From the NCBI GenBank assembly GCA_008694505.1, contig VZDJ01004378.1:10973472-11037471 (forward strand): a DNA stretch of 64,000 nt. The letters are read 5' to 3'. This DNA comes from Cyanoderma ruficeps (lineage: Eukaryota > Chordata > Aves > Passeriformes > Timaliidae). Below the pieces are notes generated by a model that saw only the letters and a program-made list of their open reading frames with translations, was not told the DNA's origin and did not search any database. The position numbers and the translations under genes were made by a program. This document shows, piece by piece, positions 12,201 to 24,800 of the stretch (position 1 is its first letter; each line of letters begins with the position of its first letter).

Positions 12201-13070
12201 TCAATCAATTAATCATTAATATTTATCATAGAAGAAAACCCCTTTGCACTGTGATTCCTGTGTGAGTTTCTTTCTTTCCAGACACTCCACCTCAGCTTTC
12301 CTGCCAAGCTTTCAGAACTTTAAACTGTTTAATATAGTCTTTGAACTGAGGTCAGGAATAGGTCAGTTGGAGGCAGTATCCCAAGGGGTCACTATATGCT
12401 TGTCTAAATGTAATGTATGGTCATCTTTAAAGGAGTGTTAAGCTGGAATTGAATGTAGTTTATCAGACAGAAAGTTTGTAGCAACTCATCATGCAAACTG
12501 TATTTTCTGACTGCTGCACAAAGACCTTTTAATAGATAAATATGTTTTTCTTAGAGTAACTTTAGATTTTTTAAATTAAATTTGTGTATATTAAAAAATT
12601 ACAACCACACAAGATCTTTCATTCACAGAGATGTTTATTTTTGTCTTCAATGTTTGTAGGGAATACGATTTCACTACAAAAGTGTCTCAGAGAAACTCCA
12701 TTCAAAGTCTAGGCTTAAGAATGAAGGGAAAATATACTTTCAGCTGTACCAGTCCTGAGCAAAGTTTAAAAAAAAAAATAAAAAAAATCCACTAGAGATA
12801 GGAAGCAGCACCAATTAAACCAGAGGGCCTCTTACTGATATCTGCTCATGCTTTCTTTTCTGCTTCAGAATTGGTAAAAACTTAGGTAGGAAAAATTACT
12901 TTATTAGAATGTGGACATAAGATTCACAGTCCCAATCTCTCACCAAACACTACCCTTTTTTGTTATAGTTGGAGTCCAGGGCCTCAGTTTTACTTTCCAT
13001 TAAGTAGTCAGGACTGCTAACAGCAAGACTGTTGCCCCCATGGTGTAACATTTTGTCTTACTCAAATTGG

Positions 13071-13115
13071 TAAATAAATATTTATTTAATATACTTCTTT
13101 TAATAAATATTTATT
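13071..13115. repeat. Two AT-rich palindromes
   Basis: TAAATAAATATTTATTTA at 13071-13088 is a perfect 18-bp palindrome. A second one, AATAAATATTTATT, lies at 13102-13115 and shares its core. They may be a local duplication or an AT-rich low-complexity patch. Confidence 0.8.
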
Positions 13116-15752
13116 TCCTATCAATATCAAGTTCCTGAAAATTTACATTGTTCTTAGAAGTATACTACTCATAGCAGTTATAAAACTTCTGGTAACATCA
13201 GGTCTCAAAACAATTCAAGTGGCTTACAATCTGCCTCATTGTTTCAGTGAAAGGATTTCAAGCCATTGGTAACACTCAGTAGTTAATAGTTGGTTTATCC
13301 AGGACATTCAGATTCAATCTGACAAAGTAAATACTTCTAAGAGTCAGAACAGAAAAGGCACTTACTCATTTTGGGGAAGACACCTGGCAGGTAAGATTTT
13401 TATTTCAAAATAACAAGCCCTTTTTCTAATAATAAAACCCTTAAAAAACTAGTTGGATAAACATAATCCCTATGAACAAAACCAACTTAGGTACCCTTCC
13501 CAAGAAAGGTAATATTGTCCTTGACTGACAAACTGAGAAATCTGAAAGCATCCAGAAATACTCACAAGTTTTATTCACTTCTGTGATATTCCAGTAGACC
13601 ATCACAACTGGCTAGAAGAAAAAACCTCCTCCAAAGAATGGATGTTTTACAAATTGAAAGCCTCAAAAATTTCTGGACTGTTTTTTATTGGGTACTTGTA
13701 TCAGCAATAAAATCTAAGATTCTAACGTGTATAACCAGGAACAAGAAATAACGTGTATGACCTTGGTTACAACCAACAACTTGTGACTTCAACCAGAGGA
13801 GTAAAATTTTTATCAAACTTCCTTGCAATTGAATCATTGCCTCAGTGATGCTCTGTGTAAGGCACTTAGTAATTTTTAAGAGCATCTGACAGTACTGTTG
13901 GTAGTTTTGATTTGTTTGTGAGGATACTCTAACAATGCTTCAAGATCAACAGGTTAAGGTGTGGAATAATCATTGAAAACAGCCATATGAATTACTGGCC
14001 ACAAAACTCTTCAGAAGCCACATCCATTCTAGTCTAGGTTCATATCACCCTTGCAACATAAAACTATCCTTTTCTAAGCAGTCCAGGAATTAGACCCTTT
14101 AAAATTGTGTAGTAGCTAATTGTATGAGAGGAATTAATTTTGTTCCTAACTCTTTCATCAGAACATCCACCCTTTCAATAAATAACTTGTATGCAAGAGT
14201 GAAATATTCATGGCATTTACTATTTAATTCAGAAAACCCTACATCTTTAGGCCAAATGTCACTCAACCAACAGCCATCAAGAATTATAAAGCAAGACACA
14301 CCTCTAAGAAGCGTGTGTGTTGCCTACTTCCAACACAGTACACAGAGAAAGGAACACTAAACAGACAAAAAAGACAAAGAAGCCATTATATGGCTCTTCT
14401 AGGGATTATCCTGAAAATGCATTTTCTTTGTTCTTCCTTCCCCTCTGCTTATTACTCTTTTTGTTGGGCTGAGGGTTTTTGAAGGTGTTAGACATTTTAG
14501 AAAAAGAAGCTTCCTACTTGGAATTTCCCTAGGAAAGCAGAGAAAGCACTCAGTATCTGTGCATGCTCCTCAGATCTCCTTCTCCAGTGGGAACTAAAAG
14601 CATTTTACTTGGCAACATTTGCCTCCATCGGCTGAAAAGAAATTTGCTTATTTTGCCACATTTGGAAATCTCCCAGCAAAGAATAATACCACTTGCAGAA
14701 ACGCAGATAATTGGCATCCCAGAATGCCAGGTACCTCAGACAGAGTGCTTGAATGGTACAGGATCAGTGTAACTAAGTTTGCTTAACTAGAATCTGTTCA
14801 GGTAGTCAATTATATAGAAACAAAGACACCAGTGACAAAACTGACATTCACCTCTAAGCTCCCATATAGCATTATTCTGTATGACCATGTTGATCTTAAA
14901 GAAACCAAAATATAGTTGAAGAACTGGGAACAGCAGTCAAATTCCCCACTTAAAAAGCAGGCATAAAAAATTACTTCAAACTCACTGCATCCACTTACAC
15001 TATAGATGTACTTAAGAGAAACAAAAGAAAAGGGAGAAGAAGGAATCAGGAATCATAATGTGTTTCCTTCAGAGGTGGGAGTAATGATAATACATGTAAC
15101 CTGAAGAGATTTCCCTTGCCTATTAATTCATAGCTGAAGGCTGTTACAGAAAGAGATGATCAGTCAGATGCCAGATTTTCCTGCTCAGAGATCTGTGCCA
15201 TCAGGAACTGGGCTTGACATTGAAGCATTTTTATTTATTCTGTGCAAAGAATCAGCTTGAAATAGATTATTCATGGATGACAGTTATATATTAGATGCAT
15301 ATAAATGGCAAATTAGATCTGTGTTCCCAAAGTGGGTATTCAGAAAGTAGAACTGGCCTGACCCCTCATTTGTCTTAACAGATGCAAAGTGACCGAACAA
15401 CTCCATCCTTCTTTAGTCACAAATACCTGGGATTATCTTTGAACCAAAGAGAATTTGCAGTTTGTAGAATCTAGTGATCTTGGGAAGAGGGTAAAGAGCC
15501 ACACTTCATTAGCCTGGGTTACATTTATTTCCTTTTTCTGCATCCTTTTGCTTCTTCATACAGAAGAGGGAAATTACATGCACATGGTTAGCAGGTTATC
15601 AAAAAATACATTAATAGTCACTTTTCCTCAGCTATATTCAGTAACTCCATTGTAAATTAGAGCTCCATTGGTCTACAGCTACATGTCTTAAAAGCTTGAG
15701 GAAGCATTTTCACTTTGCTTCAACCAAGATCAGTATTTACACACAGAGGTGC

Positions 15753-16316
15753 TGGTTTTGGCTGGGATAGTTAATCTTCTTCACAGCAGCTGGCATGGGG
15801 CTGGGTTTTAAGATTTGTGCTGGAAACAGTGTTGATAACACAGAGATAGTTCAGCTGTTGCTGAGCAGAGGTTTCACAGAGTCAAGGCCTTTTCTGCTTC
15901 TCCTACTGTCTCACCAGTGAGGAGGCAGGGGGTGCAAAGGAATTGTGAGGGGACACCTGACCCCAGCTAACCAAAAGGTTATCCCAGACCACGTGGGGTT
16001 GTGCTCAGCATGTAGAACCAAGGGAAGGAGAAGGAAGAGGGGGAGGTTTGGAAGGATGGTGTTTGTCTGCTCCAGTCACCATTACCTGCGATGGAGCTCT
16101 GCTTTCCTGGGAATGGCTGAACACCTGCCTGCCAATGGGAGGCGACGAATGTTTTACTTTGCTTGCATGCGCAGCTTTCGCTTTACCTGTTAAATTGTCT
16201 TTATCCCAACCCATGAGTCTTCTGACTCCTACTCTTCAAATTCTCTACCCACACAGAGGGAGAATGCACAAAGGGCTGTGTGGTACTTACTTGCCAGCTG
16301 GGGTTAAACCATGACA
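15753..16316 (+). mobile_element. Solo LTR of an avian endogenous retrovirus
   Basis: A 564-bp element starts TGGTTTTGGCTGGGATAG and ends GGGGTTAAACCATGACA, so it has the TG...CA ends of an LTR. It contains the conserved blocks GTGTTGATAACACAGAGATA, AGAGTCAAGGCCTTTTCTGC, GATGGAGCTCTGCTTTCCTG, GCTGAACACCTGCCTGCC and TTGTCTTTATCCCAACCCA. The TATA region and the polyadenylation signal (GTTAAA where I recall ATTAAA) are degraded. I recognise the sequence as an LTR common in neoavian and songbird genomes. No internal retroviral sequence flanks it, so it is a solo LTR left by recombination. A target-site duplication was not evident. Confidence 0.85.
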
Positions 16317-17900
16317 GAAAACAGTGTAATCAAGGACTACACTCTTTTAGGTGGACTAGATCCTGAAAACATAGTCTTGCTCAAATAGTCGTCCCTCTGC
16401 CAAGATATGCCATACTTTCTACAAAATAATTAACATTTTGGAACTACATTTTAGAGTATTGTTACTGAGCAATATTTTTTCTGGTGGTAATTTTTTTTTA
16501 AACATATGTGACAAGGAGCGATTAGATAAGGTTACAATTTTGTCTTTTACAAAACCCCAAATGGGACAGCAATCTCTTGTAATCATTCTTAATAATAATC
16601 ATTAAGAGCTATGGAATATGCTTTTTCCCTTCCTCTTCCATGTTTAACTCAAAAGTACACCTAAAACTTCCTGTGCCCATTAATGTGTCTGCTCTTCAAA
16701 TCTGCCATCAGCAGACAGAGCGAGTTCATTCTGACGACTTTTATCTGTCTCCCATGATAAAAGGGGCAAGATTAGGATTGAATACATCAGAGTGATTCAG
16801 TGGTGGTTTTTTTAAATTAATTTTTACCAACACAGTTAAATAGAGGCTATAATCAGCTCCTGCATTACTAACACTCTAGGATGTGAAACTAATTTGTTTT
16901 TTCACTGCGTTTTCTTTCACTGTTTCACTGTTTGAATCTAATGGTACAGTTTAGTTAGGGGGGACACACATGGACTCCTAGGCCTTGTTCACAGACATAT
17001 CACAGTATTTTAGCACAATGTCTTAGGAAATCATGTAAACATCACTTGCTGTTGGATAATATTATTTTCCAGCAAGTATGCAGTTTTCCATTGCTGTTGT
17101 ACCGTTTACTCCGTTCTTGACAGGAAGTTACAATAATTTCTATAGAGCACTGATTGTAATTAACTTATGAAGTACTTTTCCAAGTTTAATTAGTGGTTAA
17201 ATGCTGTTAATTCTTGTTAAAATGTGTTCTTTAGATGTCAAGCTAAGATCAATATCTAACTGTTGTCTTAGACAAGTCTAAGCCTCTTTTAACAGTTTCT
17301 CCTCTTTTAAAAACTTTGACTGCACAAAAGAAAACCATCTGAGCTTCTACAGTTTGACTCATTTTACTGTACAGTTTTTGCTAGTTTGAAGTTATAACCA
17401 TTTAAACTGAGGTTGCTCTGACAAAAGTCAGGTCATAATTTCAGATTAGGAAAACCTCTGAAAGCTCAAGCTGCGTTTCCAGCACACCCAAATCTTAACA
17501 TTATTAACAGAAGAAGTACACATTTGCAAAATGCCATATTTGACTGACTGGTCCCCTAGCCAAAAACAGCATTAACTTTTAGTCTTATCTATCTTATTCC
17601 TGAGTAAGCACAGGCTAAATTTACTACAAGTATAGCACTTGCTGTTGCCTTTGAAGAAATTCAATGTAAATGCCTTTCTATTTCCCTATAGTTTCTGATT
17701 TTGAAAGAAGTATACCCAGACTCCCTAGCAGGGAGAAGAGCCAAATAAAGGCGTATCACAGAAAAAAAAAAAAACCCAAACAGATACAGTTAAAGAACCC
17801 TGGATAAAAAGTACACAATAGACAGTTCCATGCCAAAACAATCCTGTTAACAAAGTCAAATCAATCAGCAAAACACAGGAAACTGTCAGGCTTTTGAGAC

Positions 17901-20179
17901 AGGAGAGGAAAAAAGTAAAGAATTTAAGATGTAAGATGTGAAGTTTAGAAGACCTGCCTAAACACTACAGTGAACCAATAGAACAAATCCTAGGAAGTAC
18001 TGTCTCACATGGCTACTTCAAAATGTGCTATTCATAATATTAAAAAAAGTAAAGTGCACAAATTATAAAATCAAGCCATTTTGAGATTTTACAATCTATG
18101 CCTCAAAATATCAAATATCTAGATAAATACATAATAGATCAAAACTTCAGTCATATTCTTAATTATTGACTCTTAATGTCAAGAATTATAAAATTTTAAA
18201 TGTAATTTTTTTTATTACTACCTCCTTTGTTGGAATCAAGATTTTATACGGCATAATTCAACCTGCTACTGAGTAGAAGAATTTTTGTGTATCTCCATTA
18301 TGTAGATGTAAATTCATGAAGAGATCAGTCAACTGTATATTTGTTCTTTTTCTTATACAACCTATAATTAACGGTAAAGTTAGGAAGATAAGAGACTGAA
18401 TTACTGTACACTTTATCAATGAACTATTTATACTTAATTTTCCCCCATCTCTCCCCCCTTTTCCTTTCTGAAACCAGACAATCAATCAGCACATAAAGGA
18501 ACTCATTTACATGGAACACTATCACACTTGTCTTTGTGGGGCCACCATTTCATGAACATCCCAGGATGTATGGCTGTTGAAGACTGGTGCATATATAGAT
18601 TTAACAAATAACAGTTCTTATGCAGAGAGCAATCACAGAGAAAAATAGCTAATCAGAACACATTACAACATTAAATTTTCACTTTTTATAAATGGAGTAA
18701 AGATGCTTTTAAATATATTTACAGTTAGAAAAAAAGACTTAGGATTACTACAAGTCAAAATTATTTAGAAATTATGAAAGTGAAGTTCATTTAAATTATA
18801 TTATGAACAGAGTCAAATGCAGTATTTTGCTTAGAATTTGTCTACTCTGCTGTCAGTATTGTCATATCCCTTTAACCACCAACAGGCAAAAACTTAACTT
18901 TGCTGAATGCTAAGACAAGCATCATTGCAATGAAACTCTGGCAACGTAATAGTTCAGTTAAAACCACCACAGCTTTTAAGATTCTAGCTGACTTCTGTAG
19001 CACCTGTAGTAGAAATTGCTCTTCAATGTCTTGTTCCATAAAGAACAGTGAGACTTTTTGCATTCTTTTTGATAACCATACTTGCACCACATTTTTGAGA
19101 TTATCCTCTAGAGACAGTTGAATCATAGTAAGATCCACTCCATCCTTCCTTTCAAACCAAATGGCTACTTAATTCTGAAGATAGAGTCCTTTTGTTGGCA
19201 GTGCTGGGTGGTTTGTTCACATAAGCTTAAATAAAAATACATTTCCCATTTAGTGAATTACTGGTAATAGATTATCATTTTTTTGCAAGGAATTCTGAAA
19301 TGTGTTAGCATCCATTACATTTCAAATTAGAAACACATTTCATAAAACTTCTTGCAATGAGATTTACTATCCTTATACTGCTTACTTTAAATAATTTCAG
19401 CTCTTTTGTAATCCATTACATCAGTACAGTCTGGAAATAGTCCCACCTAAAAATAAAATATAAAAAAATAAAGTTGAGAAACAAGTATTTTCCTTTTAAA
19501 AACTAGTGTATGTTATTCTGAACACTAGCCCGGCCCCAAAAACATTTAAGAACCTTAAAAAGCATTGTTTTACAGATACTAAATTTGGCCAGGTAACAGC
19601 AATGAACAGACATCCTATTTAGTAAGATAAAGCAGAATACATAATAAACAGGTCAGTAGTTATCCATCCATAATTAACATTTGATGTCTAAAAAGTTTAA
19701 ACAACAACACCAAGGAATGAGGTATGTATGTTCTCAGATATCACATCAGACTCTCATTTTATGCAACTAACTGTATTTCACAACTAGCATCTTACAAAAT
19801 AGAACAGTACCATTGTGCCTGTAGAAGTACTGCATTAAAAACAGAAAAAATACATTACTACAAGAAACCACCAAACATCACAATTGTCAGGGGCTACAAA
19901 AATCCATTGTTTTTAAGATGTTAAGAAGACATATTATATGTGGGTAATAATTTGGGGCTGGATTCACTACCAAGAAGGTCCATCCAACTTTCACATAGGC
20001 TTAAAAATATATTTACTTTGAATGAAAAAGAAAAGGCTCGCGGGAGTGTAAGTGCCCTACCTCACTAAAAAGGAGCTAAATGGATTTTTGTACTGAACCA
20101 GAATATATAATTTAAAATCTATACATGAATTGTATGTATGTATCAAAACACTTATTGGTTGTAAACAAAAATGCAAAAT
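17901..20179. other. AT-rich DNA 3' of YAF2
   Basis: This is AT-rich single-copy DNA beyond the proposed YAF2 polyadenylation site. No coding exon or known repeat is recognised. It could contain longer YAF2 3'UTR forms, because another minus-strand AATAAA lies near 18209. The open frame at 18872-19138 has no recognisable domain. Confidence 0.5.
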
Positions 20180-20197
20180 CTGTATTCACAAAAATAT

Positions 20198-20203
20198 TTT
20201 ATT
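20198..20203 (-). terminator. YAF2: Candidate YAF2 polyadenylation signal
   Basis: TTTATT on the plus strand reads AATAAA on the minus strand, 1.4 kb past the YAF2 stop. Downstream on the minus strand the sequence is T-rich (TTTTGCATTTTTGTTTAC), as expected for a cleavage-stimulating element. Confidence 0.4.
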
Positions 20204-21193
20204 GGTAATTTTACATAATACCAGATGGTATTGTAAATAGTTCTGCTCTTTATCAGTATATTGCTAAGTGCATAAATGTTGTCAGTTTATGCCATAAAGT
20301 AGGGTACTGAGTCTTTTTCAAATGATTTATGACAATATATTCTAATAGGCCAATTCAATATTAAAGAAATTGATTCAGGAACAAAAAAAAATAGTATTGT
20401 TATTTCCTTTTTCTTGTGCAACAGCTGATTTTCTTGTACTGAAATGATAAGTGACTATGTGACACTAGAAAAATCTGGGGCAAGGAAACAGCACTAAGCA
20501 GAAAGGAGAACTTCAGTTCTGTTCTTTTTAAAGCTTTTCCAAACTTTCGTATTTGCAAATAGTTTTTGCCAAATGCATCACCATCTGAGGTTCAGTATTT
20601 GTTACACAACACAAAATACCAGTGTACAGCGACAATGCAGTACTTTACCTGAATTGCAAGGTTAACTAATCAATGCTTAGAATGTGTTTTCTATTTTGCT
20701 TGTAAACATTACAATAAGTGTTTTAAGTGTCAAAAAATATTGGTGAAACCATCAACATAATTCAGTAACAGTAATCTAGTAAAATGTGTCAAACATTGGC
20801 AAAAATCCATACAAATGTTTTCTTTAATAACATTTTTCCTATTTAACCACACCAAGTACCAGCAGGTGTTTTTAAGAAGATAATTATTATGAAAATTCTG
20901 TTGCAGCAATAATTGATTAAGTTGATCTTTGACTTGCATACATATAACTATGTTTCACAATTCTCAAATAATACATATTTAGGCAGCTTGAACTATGTTA
21001 TAAAAATTTAAATTCAGTACATGCCAATAGTAGAGACTCCAAAAGTTGTGTTAGAATTCACTAAACTAAAAGTGAAAATGGACATATCAATAACACTGCA
21101 TAATGAACATTCAAACCACATTTTCATGGCACCCTTACACATGTAGATTAAAAAGTTGGTCTGAAGATGCTTCATAAGCATTTAAATTACTAT

Positions 21194-21445
21194 CGAATCA
21201 CAGAATAAGCTGAGTTGGAAGGGACCCAAAAGGATCATCGAGTCCAAATTCTGGCTCGGCACAAGACAGCCCCAAAAGTCACACCATGTGCCTGAGAGTG
21301 TTGTCCAAACTCTTCTTGAGCTCTGTCAGGCTGGGGCTGTGATCACTTCCCTGGGGAGCCTGTTCCAGTGCCCAGCCACCCTCTGGGCGAGAAACCTTTG
21401 GTGGAGTCTAACCTAAACTTCCCCTAACTCAGCTTCATGCTGTTA
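21194..21445 (-). mobile_element. CR1 LINE fragment in YAF2 3'UTR
   Basis: The plus strand shows the reverse complement of a CR1 3' end: AATCACAGAATAAGCTGAG, GTTGGAAGGGACCC, GATCATCGAGTCC, then CCTGTTCCAGTGCCCAGCCA further in. The element therefore lies in the same orientation as YAF2, inside its probable 3'UTR. It is 5'-truncated and non-coding. Confidence 0.93.
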
Positions 21446-21617
21446 TATTGTTTCCACCACTGCACTGTTTCTCTTTCTTTTTTTAAAAATCTGCATTATG
21501 CTCCAGTCAACATATCAATTATGCATGACTAATCTGTCATGAAAATGTGGTAACAGGTAACAGAACTTATGTATTTGCATGTTTTGAAGAGACTAAAGAA
21601 ACTGGAGGAAATGAACT

Positions 21618-21855
21618 TTAATGGGATTCCCCATTCAGTGATGACGCTTCTCCTCTGGGTGAAGATGACCTGGACATTCCTCTTTCTGTGTTGTCAGAGC
21701 TAGAACCACTCTGACTGTGTTGATCTGCAGAAGCAGCACTGGAAGCAGGTGGTGACTTAGTTTTCTCCTTAAAGTCTGTAATAATGACTGTCAGATCTCC
21801 AACGGTAACTTCCAAATGCTGAGCACTACTTCGATCCACATTTTTCAACCTTGGC
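21618..21855 (-). CDS. YAF2: YAF2 coding exon 4 (C-terminal region)
   Basis: This exon encodes residues 103-180 plus the stop, and its first base completes Arg102. Its first residues, [20 protein letters not shown], open the segment that in RYBP/YAF2 folds against the RING1B C-terminal domain and also contacts YY1. The end is rich in Ser and Gly. The acceptor reads GCTTTATTTAG before GCCAAGG. The stop is TAA. Confidence 0.97.
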
Positions 21856-24800
21856 CTAAATAAAGCAAATAATCATATTAAAAGCACACACACCATCTTA
21901 TTATCTTGTCTTCCTCCTACTTTTTAGGAACTTTGGAGAACAAATGTGTATATAAGATTTCTTTTCACAACATGTAATATGTAGAAAAACAATGTACCGG
22001 AAGTATTAATAGTGGAGTCTTTCCTAGTGTGTTTTACATTGAAATAGTTGAATATAACACATTACCATCTCCTAAAACTATTTGAAGCTGATGTTTTGAA
22101 TAATGTCACTGTGCAGCAATATGTATGTGCTGCACATGTGAAGGTTTTTACTTTTAAAACCCAAGTCTGTCTTTATTATAACTATGCAAAGTCATAAATT
22201 TGATCCAGGGTAACATCCATCTCTGCAGCAGCCTGAAGCAAGAATTCTAAGTAGAAAATGATGTTCAATAATGAAGATGTTGGTGTCTGTCTTTTGAATT
22301 CAACGGCACAGACAGTGTTAACTTGCAGCAGGTTAACCTCATTTCAAAACCTCACTAGAACCACTAGCATACTATCTGAACTGGGCTCTGTGTTACAGTA
22401 TAACTCTGGTGTTCCTGGCATAGGCTCTGTTTTAAATTATACAGAGATGAATGCAACATACATTGTTGACAGAGTAAGTTTCTTCAATCTTCCAACTGTT
22501 TTATTTTTCACAACAAAAAGAACTGAAGAATAATTTCACTTATATTTTGCCATTATTTTGACATGCATAAAGTATTTTCAATTTAGTCCTTTCCCACGAT
22601 CACCATGAGAAACTGGTACCAGACAGCTGAATTCGTACAAGCAGTTATGAACAGCACAGTTCGTGCATTTAACTGACTGCACAGCTACCACTGGCTCATC
22701 TGCAATAAAATAATGACATCACATGCTTGCAGGTGTGATAACAGCAAAGCTCTAACTTTTACCCTATCATCAACTTTGTTTGAAGTAGAATTGGTTCTAG
22801 TCACTTCAGCTGAAACAACTCACACCTTTTCTCCACTTTTGGAGAAAAGGCTTTGGCATCATGCTTCCCTGAGGCTGAAGCAGCATGACTGAAGCATCTC
22901 AGAAAAAACTGAAAATCTGCTGATCTGCATCATGAGAAATAGAAAGAAAACTTCAGAATTATCAACTTGTGCAAGTGCTGTGTACCTGGAGCTTATTAAT
23001 GATATTGAGTGTGCATGAAGATTTTTATAGTTCTTTTCAGCAATAATATACACATTTTAAGGTAAAAAGAAAAGAACATACTTTTCTCAAAGAATGGTGA
23101 AGAAATCTGTCTAAACTAATCAAGCATTCTTAACTTACTATCCTACCTAGTGAAACAGTTCTTGGAAAAATATTAACTATTTGAGGCATTAAAAAAAAAA
23201 AGCAATTCTTAATGCAAGGTAAAACCGATATTTCAGCCCAAGATTTTATTTCAGTTATTTTTCAAATTTCTTTACTCTTTCCCTATCTCACTTTTTGCAT
23301 TTTTACTGTATTATTGCAATTTACCCAGTAATATTTCAATTTATAGTTTTTAATTGCCTTAACTAAAGTTCACTATGCTAACATCAAATGCTTCGTAACT
23401 GAAGTACTTCAGCTGCATGAAGTAAGTTTGTAAATTTGAGTATTTAAAAGAGAAAAAAAGAAAAGAAAATAACACCTCAATGTCCTTAATCCTAACTATG
23501 ACTTTCCTAATGACTGTTCTCTACTGACTCTCAGTCCCTCCCTTGTTCTGATCCTAATGATCCTATTTCAGGCACAACAGAAGCATCTGCTACTCCTCTG
23601 CATAACTAATCCCAAAGGATATTTCTTGGCTGGACTATTTTGGAGAGCTTCCAATTAAAAAAAAAATCAATAGTTCCTCCTACATTTGCTTAGACTACAT
23701 GTCTTATGCACTTCTCAGCTTTTTTCACACAGCATTCTTTGCCGCAATAACTTTATGCTTACATTATGATGAATTAGGGGTTAAACCTGCTGCATTTGTT
23801 TGCACCCTCCTTCCTTACAGTAACATCAAGGCTTTTACAACTGCTTGTCTGAACTGAAATACTTCATGTTTTCAGTTCTAAGAGTCCTTCAGCATGCCAG
23901 ACGTGGCATAGAGATGCCTGTCACTAGGTAATACACATATCTTATTCTGTCACATTAATTTATGCCCTAGTTCAGCCCTTCAAAGCTGAAAGGTTCTACA
24001 AGGCTATCTATAACCAATTTATTTTTCCCTACTCATCTGCAGTCTGATACTGGTTCTCCCTCCTCCCACTACTATTTTGCATGAAAACTAATCACTCCCA
24101 TCCCCTCTTTTTTCCAGAGGTTAATATCATCAATTTGCCTATCAACAGTTATGTATGGTATAAAAAATACTTCTATGAACCCTTAAAACAATATCCTAAA
24201 TAACCCTTAAAAAGTCTTTCTTTCTTTCTTTGTTCAGCTGATCTCCATCTTCTGGCCACAACTACACACTGCAGGTCTTCGTATTTCATAAACAGCCTAA
24301 ACCAATATAACTTCACACCAATACATAACCTGTTTGCCACAGCACTCAGAAAAATCAAAGAACATTCTTATTTTTCTTTGTAAATTACATTTTACCAATA
24401 CTGCAAAAGTTTCTAAAAATTTTACCTGGTTTTCTTATGACTGTTCTTTTTGCTTGTCGTTTCCTTTTCACTTTTTTCCTTTTCTACTTTGTCTTTTTTC
24501 TCTTTCTTTGATTGTGTAGGGGGCACAAATTGCTGAGGAACCTGTTGTGCAACCAGCTGAGAGACAGGTCGAGGTTTCCTGTGTGCACATATATATAGAC
24601 ATGCATAATGCTTAGACTTAGCAAGTCTCAAACTGTCTACACGTCAGTTATTAACATTAACCATCACTGTTAAACATCATCATGGTTTAAACATATCTTG
24701 CTGCTAATACTTCATTAAGATAGCACATAAAATTTATACCCATTACAGCCTTCTGTTTCACTTACTTGCATTATCAACAAATGAGATTCCCTTTTTTTTA

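Larger units (their letters stand above)
6116..17900. other. Intergenic region between GXYLT1 and YAF2
   Basis: No gene is recognised between the GXYLT1 CpG island and the likely end of YAF2. The identified contents are two CR1 tails (6309-6633 and 8785-9292), two LTRs (6796-7235 and 15753-16316), an inverted repeat near 8293, short A-rich and AAAAC runs near 8085-8110, and paired AT palindromes near 13071-13115. All open frames are under about 160 codons, overlap repeats or low-complexity DNA, and show no familiar protein. Confidence 0.7.
20180..21617 (-). other. YAF2: Probable YAF2 3' untranslated region
   Basis: It follows the YAF2 stop codon (TAA, complement of 21618-21620) on the minus strand. 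The first clear minus-strand AATAAA is the complement of 20198-20203. A T-rich stretch that could serve as the downstream element follows, so cleavage near 20180 is plausible. That gives a 3'UTR of about 1.4 kb with a CR1 fragment inside it (21194-21445). Other poly(A) sites may be used. The extent is an inference from the signal alone. Confidence 0.4.
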
